From positions 2,046,001 through 2,110,000 of the forward strand of contig JAGVRJ010000001.1 of the NCBI GenBank assembly GCA_019059635.1: 64,000 bases of DNA. The letters run 5' to 3'. This DNA comes from Proales similis. Its lineage: Eukaryota; Rotifera; Eurotatoria; Ploima; Proalidae. Shown one piece after another: positions 35,824-47,375 of the stretch. The notes under the pieces were generated by a model, which saw only the letters and a list, made by a program, of their open reading frames with translations, searched no databases and was not told the DNA's origin. Numbering within the stretch: position 1 is the stretch's first letter; each line of letters begins with the position of its first letter. A program made the position numbers and the translations under genes.

Positions 35824-36289
35824 ACTGGGGCTCGGTTGAAAGCGAAGCGGCGAGAAAAACTTTTTGCAAATGTCGAATGCTCAGAGAAATGTGCCTTTAT
35901 TTATACGTGGCTCCTATTGATGCGTTTAGCCGAATATTTGGCAATTTTATTCATTACTTGGCAAAATTCCAAAGCTGTAGCAGACAGCCTATCGAGCACA
36001 GGTAGAATCATGAAATGTAGAAGGCAAATCGAAAACTTGATCACTCAAGGGTGACTCCTGTCTAATCAAAATGGTTTAGTCAAACCAGAAGCATCACCTT
36101 TCTCTCGTGTTAATTGCATGTCTATTGGAAGAGTCATACGTTTAGAGAGCTTCTCAATAAACCAATGAGAATTTTCAATCTTTTAAAGCTCGAAAAAGAA
36201 AGGGCGCGTCGTGAACGCGTTGAAATTAAAATTCGCATTCTGCATTGAAGGAAAATGTGAATATCAATTTGAGAGAGAGAGAGAACGCT
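35824..36289. other. Intergenic
   Basis: Promoter side of gene C and downstream flank of the DEG/ENaC remnant; a GA run at 36271-36284. Short frames only. Confidence 0.5.
35898..35905 (-). promoter_or_regulatory. TATA-like box of module gene C
   Basis: TATAAATA on the minus strand about 75 bp upstream of the start. Confidence 0.4.
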
Positions 36290-36867
36290 TTATTTGATAG
36301 ATGCTTCTTCTAACCAGACGTGACGAATCAGTTCAAGAAAGAATTCACCCACTTCGAAAAAGCTCAGCAACGAGATGCCCATGAATAGTCCCAGTTGGCC
36401 GCCTTGCGTTCGCATTGAGAGTTAAAATAGAAAATTGAAGTGTGCAGCAGAAACGAACGCTCACCAATTATTCCGAGCATTGAGCTCAAGAAACTTTTCA
36501 ATTCAGGCCCCTAGAGTCGATGGAGAGAAGAATCTTACAGTAGAGAGTGACTGCGACGGCTGCCAGCCAAAGGAACCACCAGTAGATTTGAATGCCAATC
36601 GAGCCGGTGCGACATAAATTGAGCAGGCCGTGAGTGGTGCTGTTTTCGGTATTTTTCTTGAAAATAGCGAGTGCCAAACCAGCCTTTAAGCTTATTCGAC
36701 CGAGCTGCATCAGTTTGCTCAGACGCTTCCTCGTTGGCCTCTGTCGGGCTCTTAAACTCTATTGGTCTAACACGTTTTTTCCCATGTATCGACTGCCCAA
36801 GTCAGGGACGATCTCTTTTTCGATTCGAACTTTTCGCTTGCAAATCAATCTGCTCTGAGAGGCTCAT
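36290..36867 (-). pseudogene. DEG/ENaC-family channel remnant lacking the ectodomain
   Basis: Reading the minus strand: an N-terminal region (from a Met at 36867, interrupted by a TGA about 20 codons in), the cytosolic TTHG motif of DEG/ENaC subunits, TM1 (YWWFLWLAAVAVTLY), then almost immediately the pre-TM2 and TM2 signature GGQLGLFMGISLLSFFE with a short tail and TAA at 36290. A family member normally has 300-450 extracellular residues between the two helices; here only about 20 bp plus splice-like remnants remain. A +1 shift in an A run (about 36655) is also needed to join the N-terminal frame to TTHG. Stop, shift and large deletion together make a functional subunit unlikely. Confidence 0.7.
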
Positions 36868-37925
36868 TTCACAACTGCATTCGGCAATTTTTATTAGACC
36901 TCAGCCGCAGTTGATTTGCAATCAATTTAATTACGGCAACTATTGATGCTGGCGGCATCGCTTTCCTCTAAATCGCTTTCCTTTCCCCTTATTTTCATGG
37001 ATACGCAATTAAAGCTAGATTTTCAATTTTCCAGAGCTTATTCTCGCCGGCCGACTCACTCCAGCTTGTTTGAAAGGAGCGAGTCTCGGGAAAACAAAAA
37101 CATTTAGTTTGCTTGCATGGAAAAATGGCGATAGATTTTCTTATAGGCTTCTTTTCGCTTCATTGACATTCAGTCGTAAATGAATAATGGATTCGCTTTT
37201 AAATTCGAATTGTCATTTTGTTTTTGCACAGTCTCTTCTAAAATTGTGCAAGTTTCGCTCTCAGTAACCAAAGACAGGCAGGCTCGAGAAAAAAAAATTT
37301 TATCTTATCGTCTCTCGTGTTAATTCAAGCGTCGTCTTCTAGAGCATCGCATTAAGAGAGTAAAGTCTTTCCTATAGTCAAAACTGTGCCATTCAACAAG
37401 CAGCTGGATAGATGCGAGCGACAGATATCGAGAAAGCTTGCCCGCGCAGCTGTTTTTATTCAACTAGGGATTTCGACTTGAAATCTTTAATTTAAAGAAC
37501 TTGGTCTCATTTTGGTCATATCACTTTTGTCCTTCTTTCAAGCGTCAAAGTATTTCAGGCGCAAATTTCCTAGCAATCACGTCAATAATGACGCAAAAAC
37601 GAGCAGATAAATTGAACGCCGCCTCTTGTCAAGTTCAATCGGCTGCATATAGAAAGAACTAGCTGAGGCCTTCTTTCCTTCGAGCTGAGTTGGGACAAGT
37701 TGCTCAAAACAATACCATTTCTGCTAGCTCCCTCTCGAACCAGATTCGTACACGTTGAAAGGTTGCCAACCAAAATGCATTATGCCCGTGAGCCCGTCGA
37801 TGGCTTGCCGTAATGACTAATTTCCACCGTATGAGTAATTTTGCTGCGTGTTGTTGTTGCTGCCTATTTAAGTGAAGGCTTAATAATCGCAATTGGCAAG
37901 AATTTTTAAATCAACTATCTGAGTA
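36868..37925. other. Intergenic, no gene recognised
   Basis: 1.06 kb, AT-rich, between the channel remnant and the SPFH-like gene. No supported coding sequence. Confidence 0.5.
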
Positions 37926-39775
37926 ATGGCCGGCTTCTGTGTGATAGAAGAAGGTCAAAAGGTCTGATAATCATGTTCATGACTCACAATTGACGATGAC
38001 CAAAACGAATGCTTGAAGGCGCTCATATTCCGACCGAACGGCAAAGTCGTGCTGAAATCGGGACCCAAGCGAGTATAAGCGCCTTGTTCTAGTCGAATAA
38101 AACGCGTGTTTCACTTCTCCCCTTAAGCTCTGGCTCCTGTTCAGTCGAGTGAAATATCTGGAAAAGTTCCTGGCACAAAACGACGAGTATTTACGCATTC
38201 AGACCGTAAATGGCCAAGTCGAACACCGGCCTGGGTTTGTGTGTTTAGAGTCACGAATGCGCATTCTCACTTGACCGATTCGTGTACAGGCCGTGTATAG
38301 AATTCCTCGACCCGCTGAAACACTGCAACATTCGCGTTCTGAAATGCTACTGTCTGGCGGCCAATCAAGCGATCGTGCTCTACACCCGAAAGGAGAATCG
38401 TGTCGAACGCAACGTCAAATTAGGTCCCGGAATGGTGATGCTCGAACCAGAGCAATGGTTTGTTTTAAACAGCGGTGAACATAAAAGACGTTGCGCTGCA
38501 TCTCGTTTCAAATGAAGGACTCACCAGTTCTCGTGGCACGGGCCCCAAGACGAGAACAAAACAAGATACGAGGCGGACAAGTGCAAGTTTGAGATTCTCA
38601 ACACTGCGCCCACCCAACTCTACTACAACGTGGACCAAGTTCGCTCCTCGGACGACGCCCTGTTCCGAGTGAAGTTGATGATCTTCTACGAAATAGTCGA
38701 CATTGACAAGATGGTAAGCGCGCTCGGTCGTAATTTGCTCCAGCTCTCGTTCGACGTCTTTAATGCCTCTCTTGGGCAAAGCTGAGTGTGACCAAAGATG
38801 CGATCGCTGACTTGCTCAAGTATAGACCCATTGTGCGCTCTAGTCTCTATTTTGTTTAAAAACCGCTTCAAACACAAACAGCTTTTGTTGTGCGGACGTG
38901 ATTGCGTTCACCACAAAACGAACGTAAGTCTAGCTGCTTCTCATTGGGCCATTTCTCATTGGTCGCGTCTATTTCTCAAGTTATCAGCAGTTCACCGAAA
39001 CGTGCAATCAACTCAACAATCTCGACCAATACAAGCAGCTGTGCGCCAAAGCGGCCAAGATCGGATTCAATGTGAGCAAGGTGGTCTTCCGCGGCTACTT
39101 TACCAGTCCGACTCTCAGCGAGCTGAGCGAGCAAGCCATCAAAAAACGAAGCGAACTTCAATTTCAAGTAAATCGACCGTCCGATCCTCGCAATCGAACT
39201 TGTCGAATCAAATCTGTTTGCCAAGTTGGAAAGCGAGCATCAACGCCAAGAGCAGATCGATCTAAATCTTCAGCTCGAGCTCGCTCGTGTCCAGGCTGGT
39301 CAGCTTTTGACTTTTAATTCGCCTTTTAACGCTCAATTCACACTTTCTTGACTAGAACACGAGCTTAGACTAAGAAAGCAAAAGACCGAACAGCAGATGA
39401 AAAGGTACGCAAATAGAGCTTGGCCGCTACTCATCGGTTTCAACTCTCTCGTCTGACCAGACTCGATCTGCAAACGGCTCTGGACGCGAGGCTAGAAGAA
39501 GAAAAGGCCGCTATTGAGCATAAAAAAGCGCTTGAGCTCACTGCCATCCAGGTAGGCGCAGTTCAGTCTGCTGTCTTTTTTGCTTAAAGAATTGCAAATT
39601 TCGCCCAAAGAACTTGAGAGAAGAGAATCAACTGCGGCTGGACAATTACAAATGCCTGCGTTCGATGGGCGTCGATCTTGACGAGCTGCTGGTCAACTCG
39701 CTTGCGGCGCCAGACGCAAGAATCGAGATCAAAGGCAACAGGGAAAATTTCAACTTTCACGTTCACAATCAGTAG
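37926..39775 (+). CDS. SPFH/Band-7-like protein with C-terminal coiled coil, uncharacterised
   Basis: Ten or so short exons. I start at ATG 37926 (MAGFCVIEEGQK), splice to ALIFRPNG, then VKYLEKF..NDEYLRI, PCIEFLDP, LGPGMVMLEPEQW, FSWHGP, then a conserved block QLYYNVDQVRSSDDALFRVK with LMIFYEIVDID, a helical segment KDAIADLL, DVIAFTTKRT, GFNVSKVVFRGYF, and a glutamine- and glutamate-rich coiled coil to TAG 39773-39775. The order of a beta-rich core, VxVxxxIxYxIxDxD strands and a coiled coil is the SPFH (stomatin/prohibitin/vault-shoulder) plan. No membrane segment or signal peptide. The junction near 38090 cannot be made with a GT donor in frame; a GC-AG intron is one solution. Exact orthologue unknown. 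Confidence 0.6.
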
Positions 39776-41861
39776 AATGGAATTCTGTTGACATTTGAAT
39801 AAAATAGTTCAGAATGGGAGAAAGCACTTGGTTCGAATCAAGGGCTCTTTGGCTGGCAAGAAATCACAGAAAGTAGCCAATCGAACGGTCAATGCTGTTT
39901 GAGGCAGGCAAGCCGATTGGTCCTGAGTGCGGCTGCTGCTTCTGTGGTTGTTTATTTCTGTTCTGTGCCAGAAAGGTGTCGAGTAAACTAAATGCGCATT
40001 TGTCTAAATCCGGTGTGATTCAGAGACAGAGAGAGGTAAGCAGAGATTGGACGAGCAGCATTTGAGAGGAGCCAAAGGACAAAAAGTGAGAGAGAGAGAG
40101 AAACTAAGGGGAAATGATGAAAATAAATATAATAGCAGAAAAGAAAAACAGACAAATCGAAGCTTAAACACAATATATAGTAGACAGGAGAAGAGAAATG
40201 TGCACTTAATTACTGGCCTTAATTAAACATGACTCGAGTGCGCATTAGCTTGCTCGCGCATTAGGCAAGCGAGCCAGAGAGAAGGAAGTGACAAGTGAAT
40301 TATTATTTACAAACAGCAGTGCTTTGTTGTTTTTACTCGCCTCTAAAGTACATACACGCATGTGTGGGTATGTGGTGGGGATCCGAATGAGCGAAGGTGT
40401 CTGACTGCTTTTAGCGCAGCTCTCTCTCTCTCTCTCTCTCTCGTCTTCATATTCGTGTGCGTGGGCTTAGAAGAACGAGCAGATTTAGAATTTAGAAAGA
40501 ATCAACCAGAGCGAGCAAGCAATTTGAAATCCAACGAACAGTGCTATTCAGATGGAGAATATACTTGCATCACATTATAAACATGAGGCACTGACGCGGC
40601 GGTCATACCGCAGCCCAACGGGTGCCCTAACTAGAAGCCAAGAATCGAAACCTAAAACTTTGGCGCGTAATTCGATAACGATCGATCGAATGATAAAAGT
40701 GAAATTCGAATTCTTAGTTCTAGTGGCTTATCATCATTATGGCCGCACTGTGCATCATCATTTCTCTTTGCTTTGTTTCTCACCGAGCAAAGTAAAAACT
40801 GAATCGAGCCGATTCACTCATTTCCACTCGGCAAACCTCTTTTCTTTCTACTCTCTCTCTCTCTACGCCAAGTGTTCTCGTCTTTTCCGACTCGTTCATC
40901 TCCTCTTTGATCGGCATTATTCGTATAAAATCTATCAATCAACTGCTTTATTCGCCAAGCGTTCATTCACTCGTTGGTTCGATTAGCTATGAAATTGAGA
41001 TCCAAAGAATATTGCGTAAAGCGAGTGTCTTTAAACTCGAGTCAATTGGCACGTAATTATATTTAGCGCCCAGCGGAACAGTTCGCAGGCATCGACTAAT
41101 GATAGCTAAAGCCACACAGACGCAGTAGCGTGGCCAGCAGCCGAGTCAGAGTCAACACAGCAAACAAGGTCAAGTCTAGCTCGAGCGATTGAGCTGTTTT
41201 ATGACGCCTTGTCCACAATGCAGGGCAAGAGGGAATTCCGACAGTGAATCACACGCATTCACTGACGCAGTCCGTTGCTTGCTCGATCGCGTTCTCTTAT
41301 CGCTGCGTTCGTTCTAAAAATATTTTTCGCCTCTCTCTCTGTTCGTCTCTATTTTCTTTCTCTCTCTCTCTCTCAAGTTTTTGTTTTCGCTCTCAAACAT
41401 TTGGTGCATTCTAATTCGAGGCGTTTATTCTATTATTATCTCGCGGCCCAGTCAATAATTTGCTCGGATTTAATCGAATCGATTAAAAACTTCTTCGCCC
41501 CTCTGCTATTCTTCTTCTTCTTCTTCTTGCATTCTGATGCCCCGTGCATTTCGCAGCCAGATAGACTCGATCAGGCGAATACGTCAGAGGAATTCGACTT
41601 GAGGCCGACGAACACTTTATGTAATCTCAAGTGCCGCTCACAATCGCTCGTTCATTCGTCTGTGCTGCGAATTTCTCTATTTGTGTGTGTGTGTGTGTTT
41701 GTTGGAGGGGTTTTGAAGCCGGCAGCAGGCGCCTGGCATGAAAATAGAGCCGTCGAACGAACAAATGGAAAAAGAAGCGAGAAAAGCAATCGCGCGCGAG
41801 CGGCGTTAGAAAAATTGTTTATTGATATGAAAAATTTGCTTGTTCGAAATCGAATAGCATC

Positions 41862-41863
<2 letters not shown>

Positions 41864-41892
<29 letters not shown>
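41864..41892. repeat. GT dinucleotide microsatellite
   Basis: About fourteen uninterrupted GT units. A second short GT run lies near 41683-41699. Confidence 0.95.
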
Positions 41893-41894
<2 letters not shown>

Positions 41895-42850
41895 GATTCG
41901 GTGGAGATAGAACAATGGAGGCAAGAACCGTGAGTTGGCAGCAGAGTGAGAAAGAACCAAGAGGAAAAGATAAACAAGCCGATCGAGCGTTCAAGATGCC
42001 TATCAGGAAGCTTATGCCATTCCAATTAACTTAATTCGAACTTGATTTAATTTTCTCGCCTTTCTCTGAGGCGCGCGTGCGCACGCTGCCATTCCAACCA
42101 TTTGCCTTCATCATTTTACACTTCTTCATTCTCGCGCCTGCTGCCACCACCACCACTGCTGCTGCTGCTGCTAGCGCGGCTGGTAAAACCGACCGACACC
42201 AAGCACAAGTCAATCAGAATCATCGATTCATTTCGGCTCGTTCTAGTTGCGCAAAATGGCGTGTTCTTGCTCATCATCATCATCATCCTCTTCTCTATTT
42301 GTTTTGTTCCCCTTATTTCTGCTCCAATCTCTATCATTCACTCATTTTTATTTCTATTCGCGCCTTTTTGTCTGCGCGTGTTGTTTGGTGCGCTTGGGCG
42401 CGCCGGTTCTAACGCTCGATGAACAGAAATTAATTGCATTCAAATTGGTTTTCACTTTGGCAGCAGCAGCAGCAGCAGGCAATTCTCTGCCGCTACTCCG
42501 ATTACCGTTCATTCGCTCGCTCGTCTTTCGCTCCTTTTCAACCCAGAGCCTATTACGTTTGTGTGGGTGTCTGTGGCCCCGAACGCGTTCTTCTGACTTG
42601 GCCCGTTTGCCAACTTCTAATCGACTGATCAGAATGCAACGAGCACACCATTGAGCTCATCAACGCCTCTCGCATCAAGTTCATCTCATTTGTCCCCATC
42701 AACATTTCATCTGCTCTGAAAATTTATACACATTCAAATTTAAATCAAGTTTCAACATTCGATATTCATCCTAAAGTCTGCATCTCTTCTCTTTGGTTTT
42801 ACTACTGGCCAATCACTTTTAGTTGAATGTAGCCAAATTGAATTTGTCAA

Positions 42851-42973
42851 GAGAGACACAGAGAGAGAGAGACGGAGAGAGACGGAGAGAGAGAGAGAGA
42901 GAGACGGAGAGAGACGGAGAGAGACGGAGAGAGACGGAGAGAGACGGAGAGAGACGGAGAGAGAGAGAGAGAG
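42851..42973. repeat. GA-rich decamer minisatellite
   Basis: GAGAGACGGA repeated about eight times, flanked by and interrupted with plain GA runs. Confidence 0.95.
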
Positions 42974-44683
42974 CGGTGTAACTACTGCTGTCAGTCAATG
43001 AGCGAACGGGTTCAACATGAATCGAAATTGCATCTCGTATGCCAGTTGCTCGTTCTTTGTTTCTTTTCAATAGACACGATGGTGAGCTCAAGCCGCCAGA
43101 AGAAACAGAGGGAACGAGGCAAGCAGAGAGAGAGAGAGAGATAGAAACAGAGAGCTGAAGAGAGATGAAACCAAGAAGGGCATAAGGGATTGAGAAATTC
43201 GGATCACAATTATTCGAAGCTAAAGAAGCACAGGCCGAGCGACGGGTGGTAGTTCGTGCCAATTAAACGCCAAATTCGATTTGTTCGCATCGAATGTCTC
43301 AGTTTGAGAGCGCAATTGTGCGCCTCCTTTCGGATCTGCGCAGGCGAATGAGACTACTGGTGCTGAGAGAATATGAAATGATGAAACGCAACATAAGTTG
43401 AGCCAGCCAACGCCTCATTTCGTGTTTGCCTTGTCTGTATCTCTGTGCGTGCGAGTGCTCATGAAAGAGAAAAGTGCGGTATCGATTCGAAACTCGATTA
43501 ACAGAAAAAAAAATACGCCGGCGCCTCGCACAATCAAGCATTACCAGAGCAAACTGCCCTGCAAACGCACTAAATCCAATTGAATTCTGCAAGCGAGCAC
43601 AGAACAGCATCCGAGTCTGAATGAGCCGCATCACCAAGCAGAGGAGATTCACAAACTAAAAATAAGACCCCCTGCGCTTGATCAATCGAATTAGCAGAAG
43701 TTTTTCTATTTTTCTCCTTCTTGGTTTTTTTTTTTCTCTCATTTCGCATCTCATTCTGCTCTTATGCTGCAGCTAGGGCGCCTGCTGGATAAAGCTGATG
43801 AGGCCTCTACGCTCTCCTTGTTTCGTTTCTTCTCATTTCGATGTTCGATGGCTCATCCATCGCATATGTTGCTTGATTAAGTAGACGGAAACTCGCAATT
43901 TAATCAGCTTAGACAATTTAATCAGCTCGATTAAGGTGCACTGTTCGAGAGCGCTCGTTTGCTTGCTCTTGGCGGCCCCTTGGGTGCCATAGTAATGCCT
44001 CAATAGATCAGCTCGGCACCAAACTCATCCGCTCATAAGTTGGCTTGTTCACTTCACTCTACTTTTGTGCGTCTATTTATTCACTCATTTTCAAGCAAGC
44101 AACGCGATTTTGCGCCCTTCTACACTTTTTCTTCTCTTGGCCTCTCTCTCTCTTTTTCTACTTTTCTCTTTCGACGGATCTAATCGCGTCCGACTCACTA
44201 TTTCACTATTCTCCTTTTCGCCTGTCTCTCTCTATTTCTATTTATCGCCGAGAGAAGACAAGAGGAAAAAGTTTCACAAAAATAGAACTAGTTCGTCAGT
44301 TCTAGTTTTAGGCCGGACGCGTAATTATCTAATGTGGTGCTCTGACCCGTTCGAAGTGTGTCAAGTTGTCCGGAGCGAACGACAAGGCATTGTGTGAATA
44401 CAAGAGGCAAAGGCCAAACAGAGCAGAGTCGAACAGAGGCGGACGAAAATCTGTACATTCATGCTTGCTCAATTCGGTTTTGTTCTTCTTTCTAATTCGG
44501 TTTTGTTCTTCTTTGCACCGACTTCTGCTCGCTTTTTTCACCTTTCGAATTGATTTTCATCTCAACCGACGATTAGACACATTTAGAACCAGACGCCAGA
44601 AAAGAGTCGACGAATAGAAGCGGCGTTTTGATGATCGTGTAAACGGCGCACTCGACATTGACCGCCAAATTCATTCAAGTCAG

Positions 44684-46948
44684 ATGCATCAGCAGCCGCA
44701 AGCCTTTACTGAACAGAAGAGTAGAGACAGTAGCAGAGTGCTAAGCGCAGAAATGAGTCGATGGCTGACCACAAGCAGTGCAGCCGGCAGCAACGAGAAT
44801 GCGTTTTTCTCAGCCTTGGCCTCTATGTTGCCCAGCCAGTACGCATACATGAGTCAGCTGATGGCATTCAACTCGCCCGATATTAGCGAGCACACTCCGC
44901 CTAGCTCGAGCAGCTCGTCCTCTTTGACCAACACACCCTCGAGCGCAGGCATTCGACGAAAGGCTCTCTCGGACGTCATAAGTAAACTTCAAGAGCAAAA
45001 CTGCACGCCAGTGAAGGCCAAGGAGTGTCCCGATTCGCTGAGTGTGGCCCCCACAAGCACCAACGTTACCTCAAGCACAGCGTGTAGCAATCTCAGTCCG
45101 CCGCCCTCCTCCTCGTCTTCGTTGGCTTCTTGCGGCTCAAAGCCGGACGACAAGGCCGCCAGAGGCGATGATTTGTATCGACTGCTGGCGCGCGCCAACC
45201 TGCTCCAGTACCATGACGCGTTCGTCGAGCAGGGCGGCGACGATCTGAATCAGCTGAGAGAAGCTGACGAGCTCGAGTTCGACGAGATCATGAGGCTAGT
45301 GGGCATGGCAAGTAAGCCGCTGCACGTCAAACGCCTGCGCAAAGCACTTGACCAGCAATACAAACGACAAGGTAATTTCCTAAATTTCGGAAATAATTTC
45401 TCCATTTGCTCAGCGAACCGATTTCTTTTTGAACGAAACGTAAGTTCAGAAGCGCGTCGTATCTAAATGTCGTCTCGTCTTCTGGCCTGAAATCATTGTC
45501 CTTCCCTCCATTTCGTCTGTCTCATTTGCGTTTGGCGATTTCTAATTTGATCATCTTTTGCTTGTAAAGAAACACCGGCCAACTCGTCAGCCCCTGCCAA
45601 CATCTCCTGGCTGCCTAGTCAGTACAGCTTAATGAACAACTTCGGTCAAATGAGAAGCTTAATCTCGTCCAGTCAATCTACGGGCCCACTTGCGGGCTCA
45701 GTCGCGAATGCAAATCCGTTCTCCATCTCGAGTCTTTGCGCGCCCTCTACATCGTCGACGAGTTCGTTTATGATGCCGGTTTTGACAGGAAGCGCTGCAG
45801 GCTCCAACTTGCCCAACCCTCTGCACATCTACACGTTACTTCAGCAGCAGGTGACAAACATGCCAAACGACGCACACTGCTGGACGACATCGAGCGGCCG
45901 AGACGGGCATAGACGAAGGGAGAAGGCGTTCAGAAGCCGAGAGAGCGAAGAGGATAGTGAATTAGAGGCGAACGACTACGACGAGCTTGAAGAGATGGAA
46001 GGCGTGAACGAGGCGGACGCTGGCGACAACGATGACGACGAAGGCGACGACGACGACGACAGAGACGATGATGACGATGATGCAGCCAACGAAAGAGACG
46101 ACGAAAAACGAACAAAAAGAACCGAGCCCCACAGAAACGAGCAGAAACCTGGCAACGAGCAAAACGAAAAGACAATTAAAAAAAACAAAGTGATCGAGCT
46201 CTACACCAAAGGCGAGCGATGCGTGCGCAAGCTGAGTCAAATGACGGGCGTGCCTCTGACCACTGTCTATCGAGTGATCGGCAAGTTGAAGGGAATCAAC
46301 TACAACATACCACGCGGCAACGGAGCAGGACGCAAGACAATTCTGGACGGCCAGGACCGGGAAATTCTGGTCGAGATCTTGAACGCGCAGCCGCGTATAT
46401 CGCGGAAAGCGCTCGGCCGAGAGCTTGAAAAGCGAACGGGCAAAAGTATTCACAATTCGACGCTGAACCGCGAGCTGTGCCGTCTGCGCCACCACGGCCT
46501 GAACACGAACGCACGTGAAAATCCGATCGAAGAGAGACGTCCCAGACGCATGCACACCTCACTGGACTCGTCTTGCCACGATCATATTCTGGCCGAAGCC
46601 AAGCTTCTGTGCGACTCGCTCAGTCAACAGGAAATCGAATGCAAATCGGTCGCCTCAATGCCGCCCGACGTCGCTCAGCTCATCATTGAAATTTGTCAGA
46701 TCTCTACCACACACCTTTCCAATTCGAGTCCGCTGAGTCAGATGCGAAGCGACAAGATTAGACGCGTGGTGCAGACCGTTTTAGGAGAGGCCAGCAACTC
46801 GTTCTATCAACTGTGCGCTCGTGAGGCGTGTGTGCGAATTGGCGAGCTCAAGCCCACTCTCTTAACCAGACCGGACGATCTGCTCGCGTATGCTGACCGT
46901 GTCCTGGCCAACTGCGCCATTCGACCTCAACTCCAAATCTCGAAATAA
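44684..46948 (+). CDS. NAB-like transcriptional corepressor with an internal Tc1/paired-like HTH region, 688 aa
   Basis: Two exons (44684-45371 and 45570-46948) sum to 689 codons; the splice G|AA is phase 1 and keeps the frame. Residues about 160-228 match the NCD1 oligomerisation and EGR-binding domain of NAB proteins very closely (ELY-type helix [37 protein letters not shown]). Residues about 356-406 are an Asp/Glu run. Residues about 426-540 read as a bipartite helix-turn-helix region of the Tc1-mariner N-terminal type: [27 protein letters not shown], a basic linker [10 protein letters not shown], then [14 protein letters not shown] and [15 protein letters not shown]. There is no DDE catalytic domain. 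The C-terminal 130 residues are helical; whether they equal NCD2 is uncertain. NABs act in the nucleus through EGR factors and have no DNA-binding domain of their own. Confidence 0.85.
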
Positions 46949-47375
46949 GACTTGTTGACCGATGTAGGCCGACAAATCGTGTTTGTCATCTCATTCGACG
47001 TCTTGCAAGTCAGATAGCAGACATCTCACTTTCAGTCTATCCGACTTGGCCATTTCTTGTCTTCTTGCTGCGAAGCTGCACGATCAACGCAGCAGGCCAT
47101 TTCGGCACTGATGTGTAAAATTATTCTAAAAACCAAATCTATTCGTATTGCATTGAAATGTCAAATAAGCGTTTTGCTGTCTTTTTTGCAACACTTGTCA
47201 GACTTTTGTTCAACGCCTTTTTCGACTTTTTACTCCTTCAATAAAATGGTCAAGATTCTGCGCACCAAACGGCTTATGCAGATGGAGATGTTCACTGTTT
47301 ATTGGCTAAAAGACTCGTGAAATGTGGAAGCTTCAACGTTTCTGGAAGGTTTTTTGAAAAAAAAAACTTGTCTGG
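46949..47375. other. Intergenic, convergent 3' ends
   Basis: 3' flanks of the NAB-like gene (+) and protease homologue 1 (-). AATAAAA near 47240. No other feature. Confidence 0.5.

Larger units (their letters stand above)
39776..44683. other. 4.9-kb non-coding region upstream of the NAB-like gene
   Basis: By far the longest gene-free stretch in the window. It is rich in CT/GA runs (40421-40442, 41362-41374, 43129-43142), poly-pyrimidine, a GT run and a decamer minisatellite. Many frames are open by composition only. It most likely holds regulatory DNA and 5' untranslated exons of the NAB-like gene; the AG just before ATG 44684 (CAAGTCAG) could be the acceptor of a leader intron. Confidence 0.5.

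Noticed and set aside
39825-39850. GGTTCGAATC, a tRNA B-box-like motif
   Set aside because: No matching A box, acceptor stem or anticodon arm around it.
41275-42654. Several 100-200-codon ORFs upstream of the NAB-like gene
   Set aside because: Composed of Ser/Leu/Phe or Thr/His runs from CT and GT repeats; no domain or splice context.
45632-46948. Second exon of the NAB-like gene as a separate transposase gene
   Set aside because: There is no DDE domain or terminal inverted repeat, and a clean phase-1 splice joins it in frame to the NCD1 exon; still the main alternative to test.
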